Shown here: in pieces, positions 43,040 to 50,354 of the stretch
How positions within the stretch are numbered: the first letter of the stretch is position 1
Layout: the number at the start of each line of letters is the position of its first letter
Notes under the pieces: generated by a model
Databases searched by the model: none
What the model saw: the letters and a program-made list of their open reading frames with translations, nothing else
What the model was told of the DNA's origin: nothing
Source: JASEHD01 sp964471945
GTDB lineage: Bacteria; Bacteroidota; Ignavibacteria; UBA10030; SZUA-254
Assembly (NCBI GenBank): GCA_964471945.1
Contig: CAYYIJ010000002.1
Coordinates: forward strand, 1 to 64,000
Direction: 5' to 3'
Length of the DNA: 64,000 bases
Program-made: the position numbers and the translations under genes

Positions 43040-43156
43040 ATGATACTTACATTAGAAGAAAAATTATCAATTTCATTTTGGTGGTTAGTAGCGTTAGGCA
43101 TAACAGGGTATTTATGCCTCGGAATTGCCAATACGGTCGTGGTAATTCTCCAGTAA
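43040..43156 (+). CDS. Small single-pass membrane peptide (38 aa)
   Basis: ATG 43040 opens a 38-codon frame ending TAA at 43154-43156. The peptide starts MILTLEEKLSISFWW with an acidic/amphipathic head, then one hydrophobic helix (LVALGITGYLCLGIAN and TVVVILQ). It is below usual gene-calling limits. The credible promoter just upstream and the membrane-protein composition support a real gene. Small subunits of this size stabilise respiratory or transport complexes, but no homologue is recognised and function is unknown. It lies just after the cytochrome cluster, pointing towards the convergent DUF3109 gene. Confidence 0.5.
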   Translation: MILTLEEKLSISFWWLVALGITGYLCLGIANTVVVILQ

Positions 43157-43221
43157 TCTACCTATACGGTATAGATCCTAATCCATCGTTTAATTTCCTG
43201 ATAAAGGAAAATGAGATCATA

Positions 43222-43809
43222 TTAATATTTTTGATTGTACAATTCCTTTACTCCCTCTTTGCCAAGAACGTAATCAAATTCCATGGCACATACCTCAAAA
43301 ATAGTTAACCTCCCGTCCAGATTAATTATATGACAAGGTTTACCATTTTCAAGCTCAACCTCGTCGATCAATAAAACATTTTTTTCAATCGTAAGCGGGT
43401 AAGCAATACAGTAAAACGGTTTAAGTGAAAATTGATTCAAGCCTTCAGCAATACAAGCTTTCTGAAGTGTGCAAAGCCCTGCATTATCAAGGAATACACA
43501 ACCATAATCAAACACTTGTGTCCCTACTGATCTCCCCGATGGAAAATCTGTATCACTTACTTCAATTTTTTCAAACCATAACTGCGGATTGTGTTCCTGA
43601 TGTGGCTCCATGTATCTACGAATCATCTCAGCGTTAGCAAGAATCTTATCGCTCTCGGAAATATCGACAAACACACCCCACCGACAGCATGCACCTTTGC
43701 AGCTTTTAACATCACAACCAGATGTAAAGCGAAGATTAAAAATGTTCTCATCAATTTTCAGTTCAGGAATGTGAGCAAGATGATGTATCCGAAGAATTTT
43801 TTTATTCAT
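43222..43809 (-). CDS. DUF3109-family Cys-rich protein
   Basis: The true start is ATG 43809 (MNKKILRIHHLAHIPELKID). An open frame to 43965 adds 52 implausible residues that would overlap the divergent gene. The roughly 195-residue protein has the DUF3109 pattern: DVKSCKGACCRWGVFVDISE with clustered Cys, DYGCVFLDNAGLCTLQKACIAEG and KPFYCIAYPL. The Cys placement resembles YkgJ-type zinc/iron-chelating proteins and suggests bound metal. Biological role unknown. It diverges from the methyltransferase-like gene. Confidence 0.8.
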   Translation of the reverse strand: MNKKILRIHHLAHIPELKIDENIFNLRFTSGCDVKSCKGACCRWGVFVDISESDKILANAEMIRRYMEPHQEHNPQLWFEKIEVSDTDFPSGRSVGTQVFDYGCVFLDNAGLCTLQKACIAEGLNQFSLKPFYCIAYPLTIEKNVLLIDEVELENGKPCHIINLDGRLTIFEVCAMEFDYVLGKEGVKELYNQKY

Positions 43810-43947
43810 AGTATATGAAGTTACCTCTTTAATCAAGAAAATACAAACGAGGGTGGAAGGGAATATCGAAGATATTGAAAATTTGGATTTACTTTTGTAT
43901 AATCTATAAATTAAATCATTAACCCATTCTGGTAACGAGAAAATACA

Positions 43948-44703
43948 ATGAGTTTGATTATACACCGTCTACGCAAGATTGTTCGAAACATGCCCAGTTT
44001 ATTTCTTGGTCACAATATTTATGTCGACACTAACAAACTACGACTAATTGACCGTGTGTTTCGATGTGTTCAACCTTCTGCGATGTCATTTGCAGATTTA
44101 GGCGGGGTGTGGAAAGTGAATGGCGCATACTCCCTTTATGCGCTGAAGAAGCATTCCTTAGATCGAGGTATACTCGTTGATACCGATTTTCCTGACGGTC
44201 TTTTTGAAAAACTTTCGAGGATACCTCGGCTTCACCTTATCAAAGGTAACTTTGCCAATGCAGATGTTGTCCACTGTATTGGAATGATCGATGTAGTCTT
44301 TTTCTTCGATGTGCTGGTCCATCAAGCTAATCCATCATGGGATGCCATTTTGTCGATTTACGCAGAAATAGCTCCCTGCTTGGTGATTTACAACCAACAA
44401 TATGTGTTCGGCAATCAGTCGGTACGCCTTACCGATCTGCCGATAGAGAAATACATGTCAATAACCTCAAGAAGACGTGAAGAATTCTGCAGATATGTCT
44501 ACGCACACGCAGATGAAATACACCCAACCTACGGAAAGCCATGGCGCGATGTACATAATATATTCCAGTGGGGAATTACTGATCAGGATATTCGTACTAA
44601 AATGGCTGAGTTGAGTTTTCGTGAGGTTTACTTTCAGAACTGTGGGAGATTCTCAAATCTTGAGGCATTCGAGAACCATGCTTTCATTTTTGTTCGTGAT
44701 TGA
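43948..44703 (+). CDS. Methyltransferase-like protein
   Basis: The 251-residue protein shows a Rossmann-type segment MSFADLGGVWKVNGAYSLYALK (compare motif I of class I SAM methyltransferases, though the usual GxGxG is altered to GGVWKVNG) and GILVDTDFP as motif II, with IDVVFFFDVLVHQANP matching motif IV placement. The rest is helical. The SAM site is therefore plausible but atypical and the substrate is unknown; it may be a sugar- or lipid-modifying relative. It is divergently transcribed from the DUF3109 gene with a short shared promoter gap. Confidence 0.5.
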   Translation: MSLIIHRLRKIVRNMPSLFLGHNIYVDTNKLRLIDRVFRCVQPSAMSFADLGGVWKVNGAYSLYALKKHSLDRGILVDTDFPDGLFEKLSRIPRLHLIKGNFANADVVHCIGMIDVVFFFDVLVHQANPSWDAILSIYAEIAPCLVIYNQQYVFGNQSVRLTDLPIEKYMSITSRRREEFCRYVYAHADEIHPTYGKPWRDVHNIFQWGITDQDIRTKMAELSFREVYFQNCGRFSNLEAFENHAFIFVRD

Positions 44704-44723
44704 TTTGGACGCTAATCATTACA

Positions 44724-44760
44724 TAAAAAATGGGATGCTGCCGAGGGGGTAGCATCCCAT
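44724..44760 (-). terminator. Intrinsic terminator between convergent genes
   Basis: On the minus strand a 10-bp stem, ATGGGATGCT/AGCATCCCAT (arms 44751-44760 and 44730-44739), extends inwards by about three more pairs and is followed by TTTTTTATG. It ends the subtilisin-family gene. The opposite reading lacks a T-run, so it mainly serves the minus strand. Confidence 0.85.
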
Positions 44761-44783
44761 CTAAGCGTTCTATAATTGAAGAG

Positions 44784-46598
44784 TTACGGTTTTACCATGT
44801 AGAACTCGTAGCTTCCGCTTCCGCTGTAGCTGTATATTCTCCACCTGTAATATCCGGCTGTACCATTGTAGGAAATGTTCTCGTTGGAGGTACTGCTCAA
44901 CGAGCTTGCAACGTTACTCCAGGTTAAACCATTCCACTTCTGGAGATAGAGATCAAAATCCGCATTTATAGGACCTCGCAAGCATCCTTGATGCGTTCCA
45001 CTTACGCTACTGTAATAATATGTGCCGTTGGGTTGAATCTGCGATGCACCTGTACCTGAGAGTGAGCCAGTGTACAGTGTACCGGGGCATGGTGCAGTCG
45101 AGGTAGTGGTAAAGCTCCACACAGATGACCATGCACTCGTTCCAGCAGTATTACTTGCGTTAACCCGCCAGTAATATAGTGTACCATTAGCAAGTCCCGT
45201 AACCGCTTGAGATGTTGAGGTAATTCCACTCTGGTCGAATACGGTTGTTGAGAATGCTGAGCTTGTAGATACCTGCAGGCGATACGATGTTGCACCGCTA
45301 GAAGCATTCCAGCTAAGCGTTGGACTTGTTGAAACACCGGTTGCACCATTTGCCGGGGAAGAAAGTGTCGGCGCTGATGGTGGTGTCGGCGTTACTCCAA
45401 ACAACGAGTAGAGCAGCTTATTAGGTGTTCCCGTAGGAACGCTTGTGATTTTATTCAGTGTTGCATTGTTAACAATTGCACTTGCAACTGTAGCCGGTGT
45501 TGAGCCGGGATATTGATGCAAGTACAATGCTGCTACTCCAGCCACATGCGGTGATGCCATCGAAGTACCGGAGATGGTATTCGTTGCTGTGGTGGAAGTG
45601 TGCCATGCAGACTTGATGCTTGAACCCGGAGCGAGTATGTCGACACATGAACCGTAATTCGAATAAGAAGTTGCAAAAGCATCTGTACTTGTTGTTGCTG
45701 CAACTGTGATAGCTTCAGGAACACGAGCGGGCGAATAGTTGCACGCATTCGCATACGAATTCCCCGCCGCAATTGCATACGTGATTCCATCTGCGATTGA
45801 TCGCTTAACCGCATCATCCAAAGTTGTTGATGCACCTCCGCCCAACGACATATTTGCAACTGCATTGTTGGTTGTATGATGACCAGTAACCCAATCTACA
45901 CCAGCAATAACACCTGTTGTGGTACCATTTCCGCTATTATCAAGCACACGCACAGCATAAAGTTTTACTGCCTTAGCTACACCATAAATTGTACCGCCTA
46001 CCGTCCCTGCAACGTGTGTACCGTGACCATTACCGTCTGTGCCAGTACCTCCGAATGCATCGTAACCAAATACAGCACGTCCACCGAATTCAGTGTGGTC
46101 AAACTTTATTCCAGTATCGATAACATATACATCAATACCAGAACCGGTATAATTATAGTTGTATTTTGTATCAAGCGGTAAACTCGCTTGATCGATACGA
46201 TCTATGCCCCAAGTTGCATTGTCCTGCGTAACCGATATACGCATCACTTGATCTTCTTCGATATAAGCGATGCGCGGATTGTTTAAAAGTCCTCGGATGG
46301 CAGCTTCAGGAACTTTGATGGCAAATCCTTTCAATGCATGTTGGTAAATATAGTTTGCTTTTCCACCAATTTGTTTAGCAAGTTTATCAGTTTCTCCTGC
46401 TACATCAGTTACATCTTCTTTAAACACCACGATGTAAGAATTAGGGATACGTCCCTCATCCGGTGCCTTGAAAAACTGGATAGACTGTTGTTCGAGAGCG
46501 GTCTGCGGTGGAGTAACCATAGGTGTCTCTTCATTACAGCCGCCGATTGCCATAAGAAACAGAATGACAATGTATGCAAGAATATGGACTCTTTGCAT
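44784..46598 (-). CDS. Subtilisin-family (S8, proteinase K type) secreted lipoprotein
   Basis: I choose ATG 46598: AAGGAG lies about 9 bases upstream, and the TTG two codons earlier is not needed. A signal with lipobox IGGC (acylated Cys near 22) precedes an I9 inhibitor-type propeptide (about 45-115), then the S8 domain with Asp in YVIDTGI, His in GNGHGTHVAGT and Ser in GTSMASPHVAGVAALYL. After it come a fibronectin type III domain (about 410-500) and a C-terminal PPC-like beta domain (about 515-604). It probably degrades extracellular protein while lipid-anchored. No T9SS sorting domain is seen. Confidence 0.93.
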   Translation of the reverse strand: MQRVHILAYIVILFLMAIGGCNEETPMVTPPQTALEQQSIQFFKAPDEGRIPNSYIVVFKEDVTDVAGETDKLAKQIGGKANYIYQHALKGFAIKVPEAAIRGLLNNPRIAYIEEDQVMRISVTQDNATWGIDRIDQASLPLDTKYNYNYTGSGIDVYVIDTGIKFDHTEFGGRAVFGYDAFGGTGTDGNGHGTHVAGTVGGTIYGVAKAVKLYAVRVLDNSGNGTTTGVIAGVDWVTGHHTTNNAVANMSLGGGASTTLDDAVKRSIADGITYAIAAGNSYANACNYSPARVPEAITVAATTSTDAFATSYSNYGSCVDILAPGSSIKSAWHTSTTATNTISGTSMASPHVAGVAALYLHQYPGSTPATVASAIVNNATLNKITSVPTGTPNKLLYSLFGVTPTPPSAPTLSSPANGATGVSTSPTLSWNASSGATSYRLQVSTSSAFSTTVFDQSGITSTSQAVTGLANGTLYYWRVNASNTAGTSAWSSVWSFTTTSTAPCPGTLYTGSLSGTGASQIQPNGTYYYSSVSGTHQGCLRGPINADFDLYLQKWNGLTWSNVASSLSSTSNENISYNGTAGYYRWRIYSYSGSGSYEFYMVKP

Positions 46599-46827
46599 AA
46601 GCAATTCTCCTTATTTTGGTTTTTGATGATAGTGATTTAGATGGATAATTGTAAGTAATTTTTTTGACAAAGTCAACTTTATTTGCTTTAACATTTAATT
46701 CTGCTGCCAAAGAAAGAAATTGATTGGGTCTTACTGTGGTAGCGCTAAATCCGTCCTTGAAAACAATAATTAATTCTTTCTGATCGACATGAAATGTATC
46801 AATTCCGACAACCGATCTGGCTCGCAT
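46534..46827 (-). CDS. Possible small protein (97 aa), uncertain
   Basis: This frame overlaps the start of the protease gene by 65 bases. Its middle, VGIDTFHVDQKELIIVFKDGFSATTVRPNQFLSLAAELN, looks protein-like with alternating strand and helix, and the reading stays plausible upstream to RRYGRVIPSLT before a stop. The last 25 residues, running over the protease signal region, look random. It may be a small gene, a decayed gene or chance. No family is recognised. Confidence 0.3.
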   Translation of the reverse strand: MRARSVVGIDTFHVDQKELIIVFKDGFSATTVRPNQFLSLAAELNVKANKVDFVKKITYNYPSKSLSSKTKIRRIAYAKSPYSCIHCHSVSYGNRRL

Positions 46828-46900
46828 GGTAAGTGAAGGAATAACACGTCCGTATCGTCTTTACGAATCTTTTGCAGACCATAGTTTATCTGCGTTATAA

Positions 46901-48433
46901 TCAACTATCCTGTGAATGCTCACTTACTCTAAGCAATTTTTTCAGGTAATCGTGCCACTTCATATATGCTTCGAGATACGTTTCTCTTTTCTTGGGGTTC
47001 GGTTCGATCACTTTCACGGGAGACAATCCAATGAATGCATCTTCCACTGACTCATAAATTCCCACACCAATGCCGGCACCACGGGCAGCTCCTTGAGCAG
47101 CATCAGTGTTATAGAGTGTTACAGGTACATTCGTTACAGTTGAAAGTGCCTCACAGAAAATTGGATTCAGGAACATACCCGAGTTGCTCGCTTTTATTGC
47201 TCGAACTTCTAACTTCATCCCGGATATAATTTCCAATCCGTGTTTAAACGCAAAAGCAATTCCTTCCTGCGCCGCCCGAAGAATATGTGCCTTACTATGA
47301 ATTGTGAAATCTAAATTACATACTGCCGCTCCTATGTTTTTGTTATTTAACACTCGTTCAGCTCCGAGTCCATAGGGGAGAATAACGAGCCCTTCTGAGC
47401 CAGCCGAAATTAACTCGGCGAGTTTGTTCATCTGCGAGTATGTAAGCGTATCATTTCCAAACGTAACAACATTCCGCTTGAGCCAGCTATTAATCATGCT
47501 TCCACAATTAATAATGAGGCGTATCCCATATCTCGGTTTGCTTTTTGTGTGATTAACATGCAGGAATGTATTCATACGAGATTGAGAATCGGCAACGGCT
47601 TTTTCGGTTACACCGAAGATAACGCCGGTAGTGTCTGCCGACACCGCAGCTTCACCTTGCCTCAGAACGTTAAGGGAGAATGAACTGTTTTGCTGATCGC
47701 CTGCACGATATGTAACTTTAGTCCTCGGTTTCAGTCCTAACTCAGTAGCTGCTTTTTCTGTGAGAACTCCTTGATCGTAAAAATTTGGAACCACCCGAGG
47801 AATCAATTCCTGAGAGATTCCGAAATGACGCAGTACAAAATCAGCAATTTTGTCTTCCAAATAATTCCATAAAATCATCTCCGATAACCCTGTTGGCGTT
47901 GTAAGGATTTCACCTGTCATTATCATCGCGATATAATCACCTGGCAACATCGCCTTATAAATATGTTGGTAGATATCGGGCTCGCGATCCATAACCCATT
48001 TTAATTTCGATGCAGTGAAGTTGTTTAGAGAATTAAGCAAACGATGGAAACAGGTTTGTTCACCAAGCGAATTTAATGCCCTCTCACCGATATCAGCCGC
48101 ACGGGTGTCGCACCAGATAATTGCAGGCCTTAGCGCTCTATTGTTTTTATCAACGATTACCAGTCCGTGCATTTGGTATGATATACCGATGGCACGGACA
48201 TCGTGCAGATCAACACCTGATTTTTCTTTAAGAATCGCAGTTACCTTCTTCACATTATCCCACCACAAAGATGGGTTCTGCTCAAACCAATCAGGTTTTG
48301 GAGAGAGTATTTCCATTTTTTGCTCGGGTGAACTCGCAGAGGCAATCACTACCCCAAATGCAGAATCGATAAGTGATGCTCTTATAAATGAGCTTCCTAT
48401 ATCATAACCGAGTAAATACCCCTCATTTGCCAT
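46901..48433 (-). CDS. xylB: FGGY-family sugar kinase, xylulokinase-like
   Basis: The 510-residue protein begins YLLGYDIGSSFIRASLID (ATP-binding phosphate-1 motif) and shows the xylulokinase pattern IGISYQMHGLVIVD, IIWCDTRAADIGE, the catalytic Asp in YRAGDQQNSS, and the adenosine motif near ASNSGMFLNPIFCEALSTVTNVPV. It phosphorylates D-xylulose, or a related ketose, at the cytoplasmic face of sugar uptake. It overlaps the MocA-like gene by 11 bases, so it is in one operon with xdhC and mocA, an unexpected partnership. Xylulose specificity is by similarity only. Confidence 0.85.
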   Translation of the reverse strand: MANEGYLLGYDIGSSFIRASLIDSAFGVVIASASSPEQKMEILSPKPDWFEQNPSLWWDNVKKVTAILKEKSGVDLHDVRAIGISYQMHGLVIVDKNNRALRPAIIWCDTRAADIGERALNSLGEQTCFHRLLNSLNNFTASKLKWVMDREPDIYQHIYKAMLPGDYIAMIMTGEILTTPTGLSEMILWNYLEDKIADFVLRHFGISQELIPRVVPNFYDQGVLTEKAATELGLKPRTKVTYRAGDQQNSSFSLNVLRQGEAAVSADTTGVIFGVTEKAVADSQSRMNTFLHVNHTKSKPRYGIRLIINCGSMINSWLKRNVVTFGNDTLTYSQMNKLAELISAGSEGLVILPYGLGAERVLNNKNIGAAVCNLDFTIHSKAHILRAAQEGIAFAFKHGLEIISGMKLEVRAIKASNSGMFLNPIFCEALSTVTNVPVTLYNTDAAQGAARGAGIGVGIYESVEDAFIGLSPVKVIEPNPKKRETYLEAYMKWHDYLKKLLRVSEHSQDS

Positions 48434-49031
48434 AGTTTAGAATATATTTTTTATAATCGTCAGGTGAATCGACGTTGATGAAAATCCCTTCGTCTTTAAC
48501 ATCAACTTCTTGAATGTCCTGCTCATGACTTCGCACAACCGCTCTCGCACCAATATCAAGCGGAGCGTTTCGAATTTCATTAAAAAGTGTTCTATCGAAG
48601 ATAACTGGGTGTCCGCGTTGTCCTTGATATGTTGGAATAATAATTCTTTTCTTCGATAGCCAATACCCTTGAAGCAGATTAACCAATAGCGATTGCGTAA
48701 GAAGAGGGTGATCCACGGGACAGATCATTGCACCGTGGATTTCTTCTGGATCGGTCTTAGCCATATCTAAATTATTTAGTCCGGCGATTGTTGATGTAAG
48801 CTGCCCTTTCTGCCAATTATCGTTAATAACAACTTTACCCTCGAACCATGTTAATGTTTTTTGAATCTCTTTCGCTTCAGCACCGAGGACTATAACAACA
48901 TCTATTATCCGCGCTGAGTGAAGGACTTCAACAATATGTTGGAGAAACGTTTTCCCTCCGATTTTCAGGAGAGCTTTTGGTGTACCCATGCGTTGGGAAG
49001 AACCGCCAGCGAGTATTATTCCAGAGATCAT
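48423..49031 (-). CDS. mocA: MocA-type molybdenum cofactor nucleotidyltransferase
   Basis: The 202-residue protein has the NTP-transferase P-loop SGIILAGGSSQRMGTPKALLKIGGKT, then VDHPLLTQSLL and RGHPVIFDRTLF, the pattern of MocA/MobA-like enzymes. Adjacent to xdhC, which handles Moco of molybdenum hydroxylases, the CTP-dependent MocA role (making MCD) fits better than GMP addition. It overlaps xdhC by 4 bases and xylB by 11. It differs from the MobA at 27715, so the genome likely makes two dinucleotide forms. Confidence 0.82.
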   Translation of the reverse strand: MISGIILAGGSSQRMGTPKALLKIGGKTFLQHIVEVLHSARIIDVVIVLGAEAKEIQKTLTWFEGKVVINDNWQKGQLTSTIAGLNNLDMAKTDPEEIHGAMICPVDHPLLTQSLLVNLLQGYWLSKKRIIIPTYQGQRGHPVIFDRTLFNEIRNAPLDIGARAVVRSHEQDIQEVDVKDEGIFINVDSPDDYKKYILNYGK

Positions 49032-50122
49032 AGTGATGTAATTCTTTTTCTCATTTGACGCAGGGGTTGGTTTTCATCATGACGTACATGAATCAATTCA
49101 GCAACTATGCTAATGGCAATCTCCTCAGCTGTTACCGCACCAATGTCAATGCCTATCGGTGCATGAACACGCTTGAGTTGTTCATCTGTAACTCCATGCT
49201 CACGGAGATGCTCGTATGTTGTCAGTACTTTCCGTTTACTCCCAATCATGCCGATATACTTCGCGGTTGTTTTCACAGCTTGTTCCAGTACGATCTCATC
49301 GTATTTATGTCCACGGGTTACAATAACAATGTATGTTGATTGGTTAATCGTTAAATGGTTAATTGCGTTTGCATAATCAAGCACAATTGTCTTAGTTGCT
49401 TCAGGAAAACGCTGAGAGTTTGCATACTTCTCTCTATCGTCAACAACCGTTACGCGGAAGCCAGCAATCGCAGCAGTTTTGGAAACGAACTTTGAAATAT
49501 GTCCACCGCCAAAGATGATAAGACTCGGAGTACCTGTAATCGGTTCAAATATCAATTCTCCGAATGGTAGTTCAATGAGTTGGGTTTCTTGTCTGTGATG
49601 CGCTTTCTTTAATAATTCTTCCAAATCTTTTGTCAGATGAGGAATCCTGCTCGTCAGAGGTATTGCCGAGCATGAAGAACGGGAGATAAGCTGTTTCCAC
49701 TCGATTTTCCCTTCCCCTGAAAGTAAACTTGCAAGCACACAATCTTCTCCTGCATCACGAAGTACTTTCAATTCCTGATACAGTGATTGATGCGTTTTCG
49801 AAATGGGCTCAATCAACACATCGAGACTTCCACCACAAATCAATCCGCTATCCCCGCCGTAGGCGGGTTCTAGATCATCTTCATTCAAATTGAATGTCAT
49901 CACTTCCACGCTACCGGTTTGATATAAACGATTAGCATGAAGTATGACATCTCCTTCCATACACCCACCACCAATTGTTCCTATAGATTTCGTTCCACCG
50001 TTTGTAATGAGCATTTTTGAAAGGGCGGAAGCAGGCGTTGAGCCGGAAGTTGATATGATGGTTGCGAGCATGATGCGGTCTTCATGCTGGAGTGCAGAGA
50101 TTATTTCTTGGTAAATATCCAT
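49028..50122 (-). CDS. xdhC: XdhC/CoxI-family molybdenum hydroxylase maturation protein
   Basis: The 364-residue protein has the N-terminal XdhC domain (MLATIISTSGSTPASALSKMLI, GGTKSIGTIGGGCMEGDV) and the C-terminal XdhC Rossmann domain (SLIIFGGGHISKFVSKTAAIAGFRVTVVDDREKYA, IGMIGSKRKV, HAPIGIDIGAVTAEEIAISIVAELI). XdhC binds Moco and inserts the sulfurated cofactor into xanthine-dehydrogenase-type enzymes. No such hydroxylase is in the window. It heads the xdhC-mocA-xylB operon. Confidence 0.92.
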   Translation of the reverse strand: MDIYQEIISALQHEDRIMLATIISTSGSTPASALSKMLITNGGTKSIGTIGGGCMEGDVILHANRLYQTGSVEVMTFNLNEDDLEPAYGGDSGLICGGSLDVLIEPISKTHQSLYQELKVLRDAGEDCVLASLLSGEGKIEWKQLISRSSCSAIPLTSRIPHLTKDLEELLKKAHHRQETQLIELPFGELIFEPITGTPSLIIFGGGHISKFVSKTAAIAGFRVTVVDDREKYANSQRFPEATKTIVLDYANAINHLTINQSTYIVIVTRGHKYDEIVLEQAVKTTAKYIGMIGSKRKVLTTYEHLREHGVTDEQLKRVHAPIGIDIGAVTAEEIAISIVAELIHVRHDENQPLRQMRKRITSL

Positions 50123-50354
50123 TATAGTTGATGATGGAGGATTGATGATTCTGAATTCAATTTTTCAAGATTATAAAATATAGCGTGTTGGAATGTGAAG
50201 TGCAAACGAAAAAATGGAATAAGTGAAAGAACCGATATATGATTTTGCGATCCGAGGATTTATTTCGTATAAGTTTTATGCTACAGCGGTAGTATTTCGA
50301 TTTGCGTTAGTAACGTATATGGCCCTAACTGACTTTTTAATGCATGATTAGGGA

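Noticed and set aside
43078..43308. 76-codon plus-strand frame
   Set aside because: It overlaps the better 38-codon frame and the DUF3109 gene end and has random-like composition.
50123..50354. Possible hairpin CCCTAA...TTAGGG after the 955-residue gene
   Set aside because: The arms are six bases with a 19-base loop and no T-run, too weak to call.
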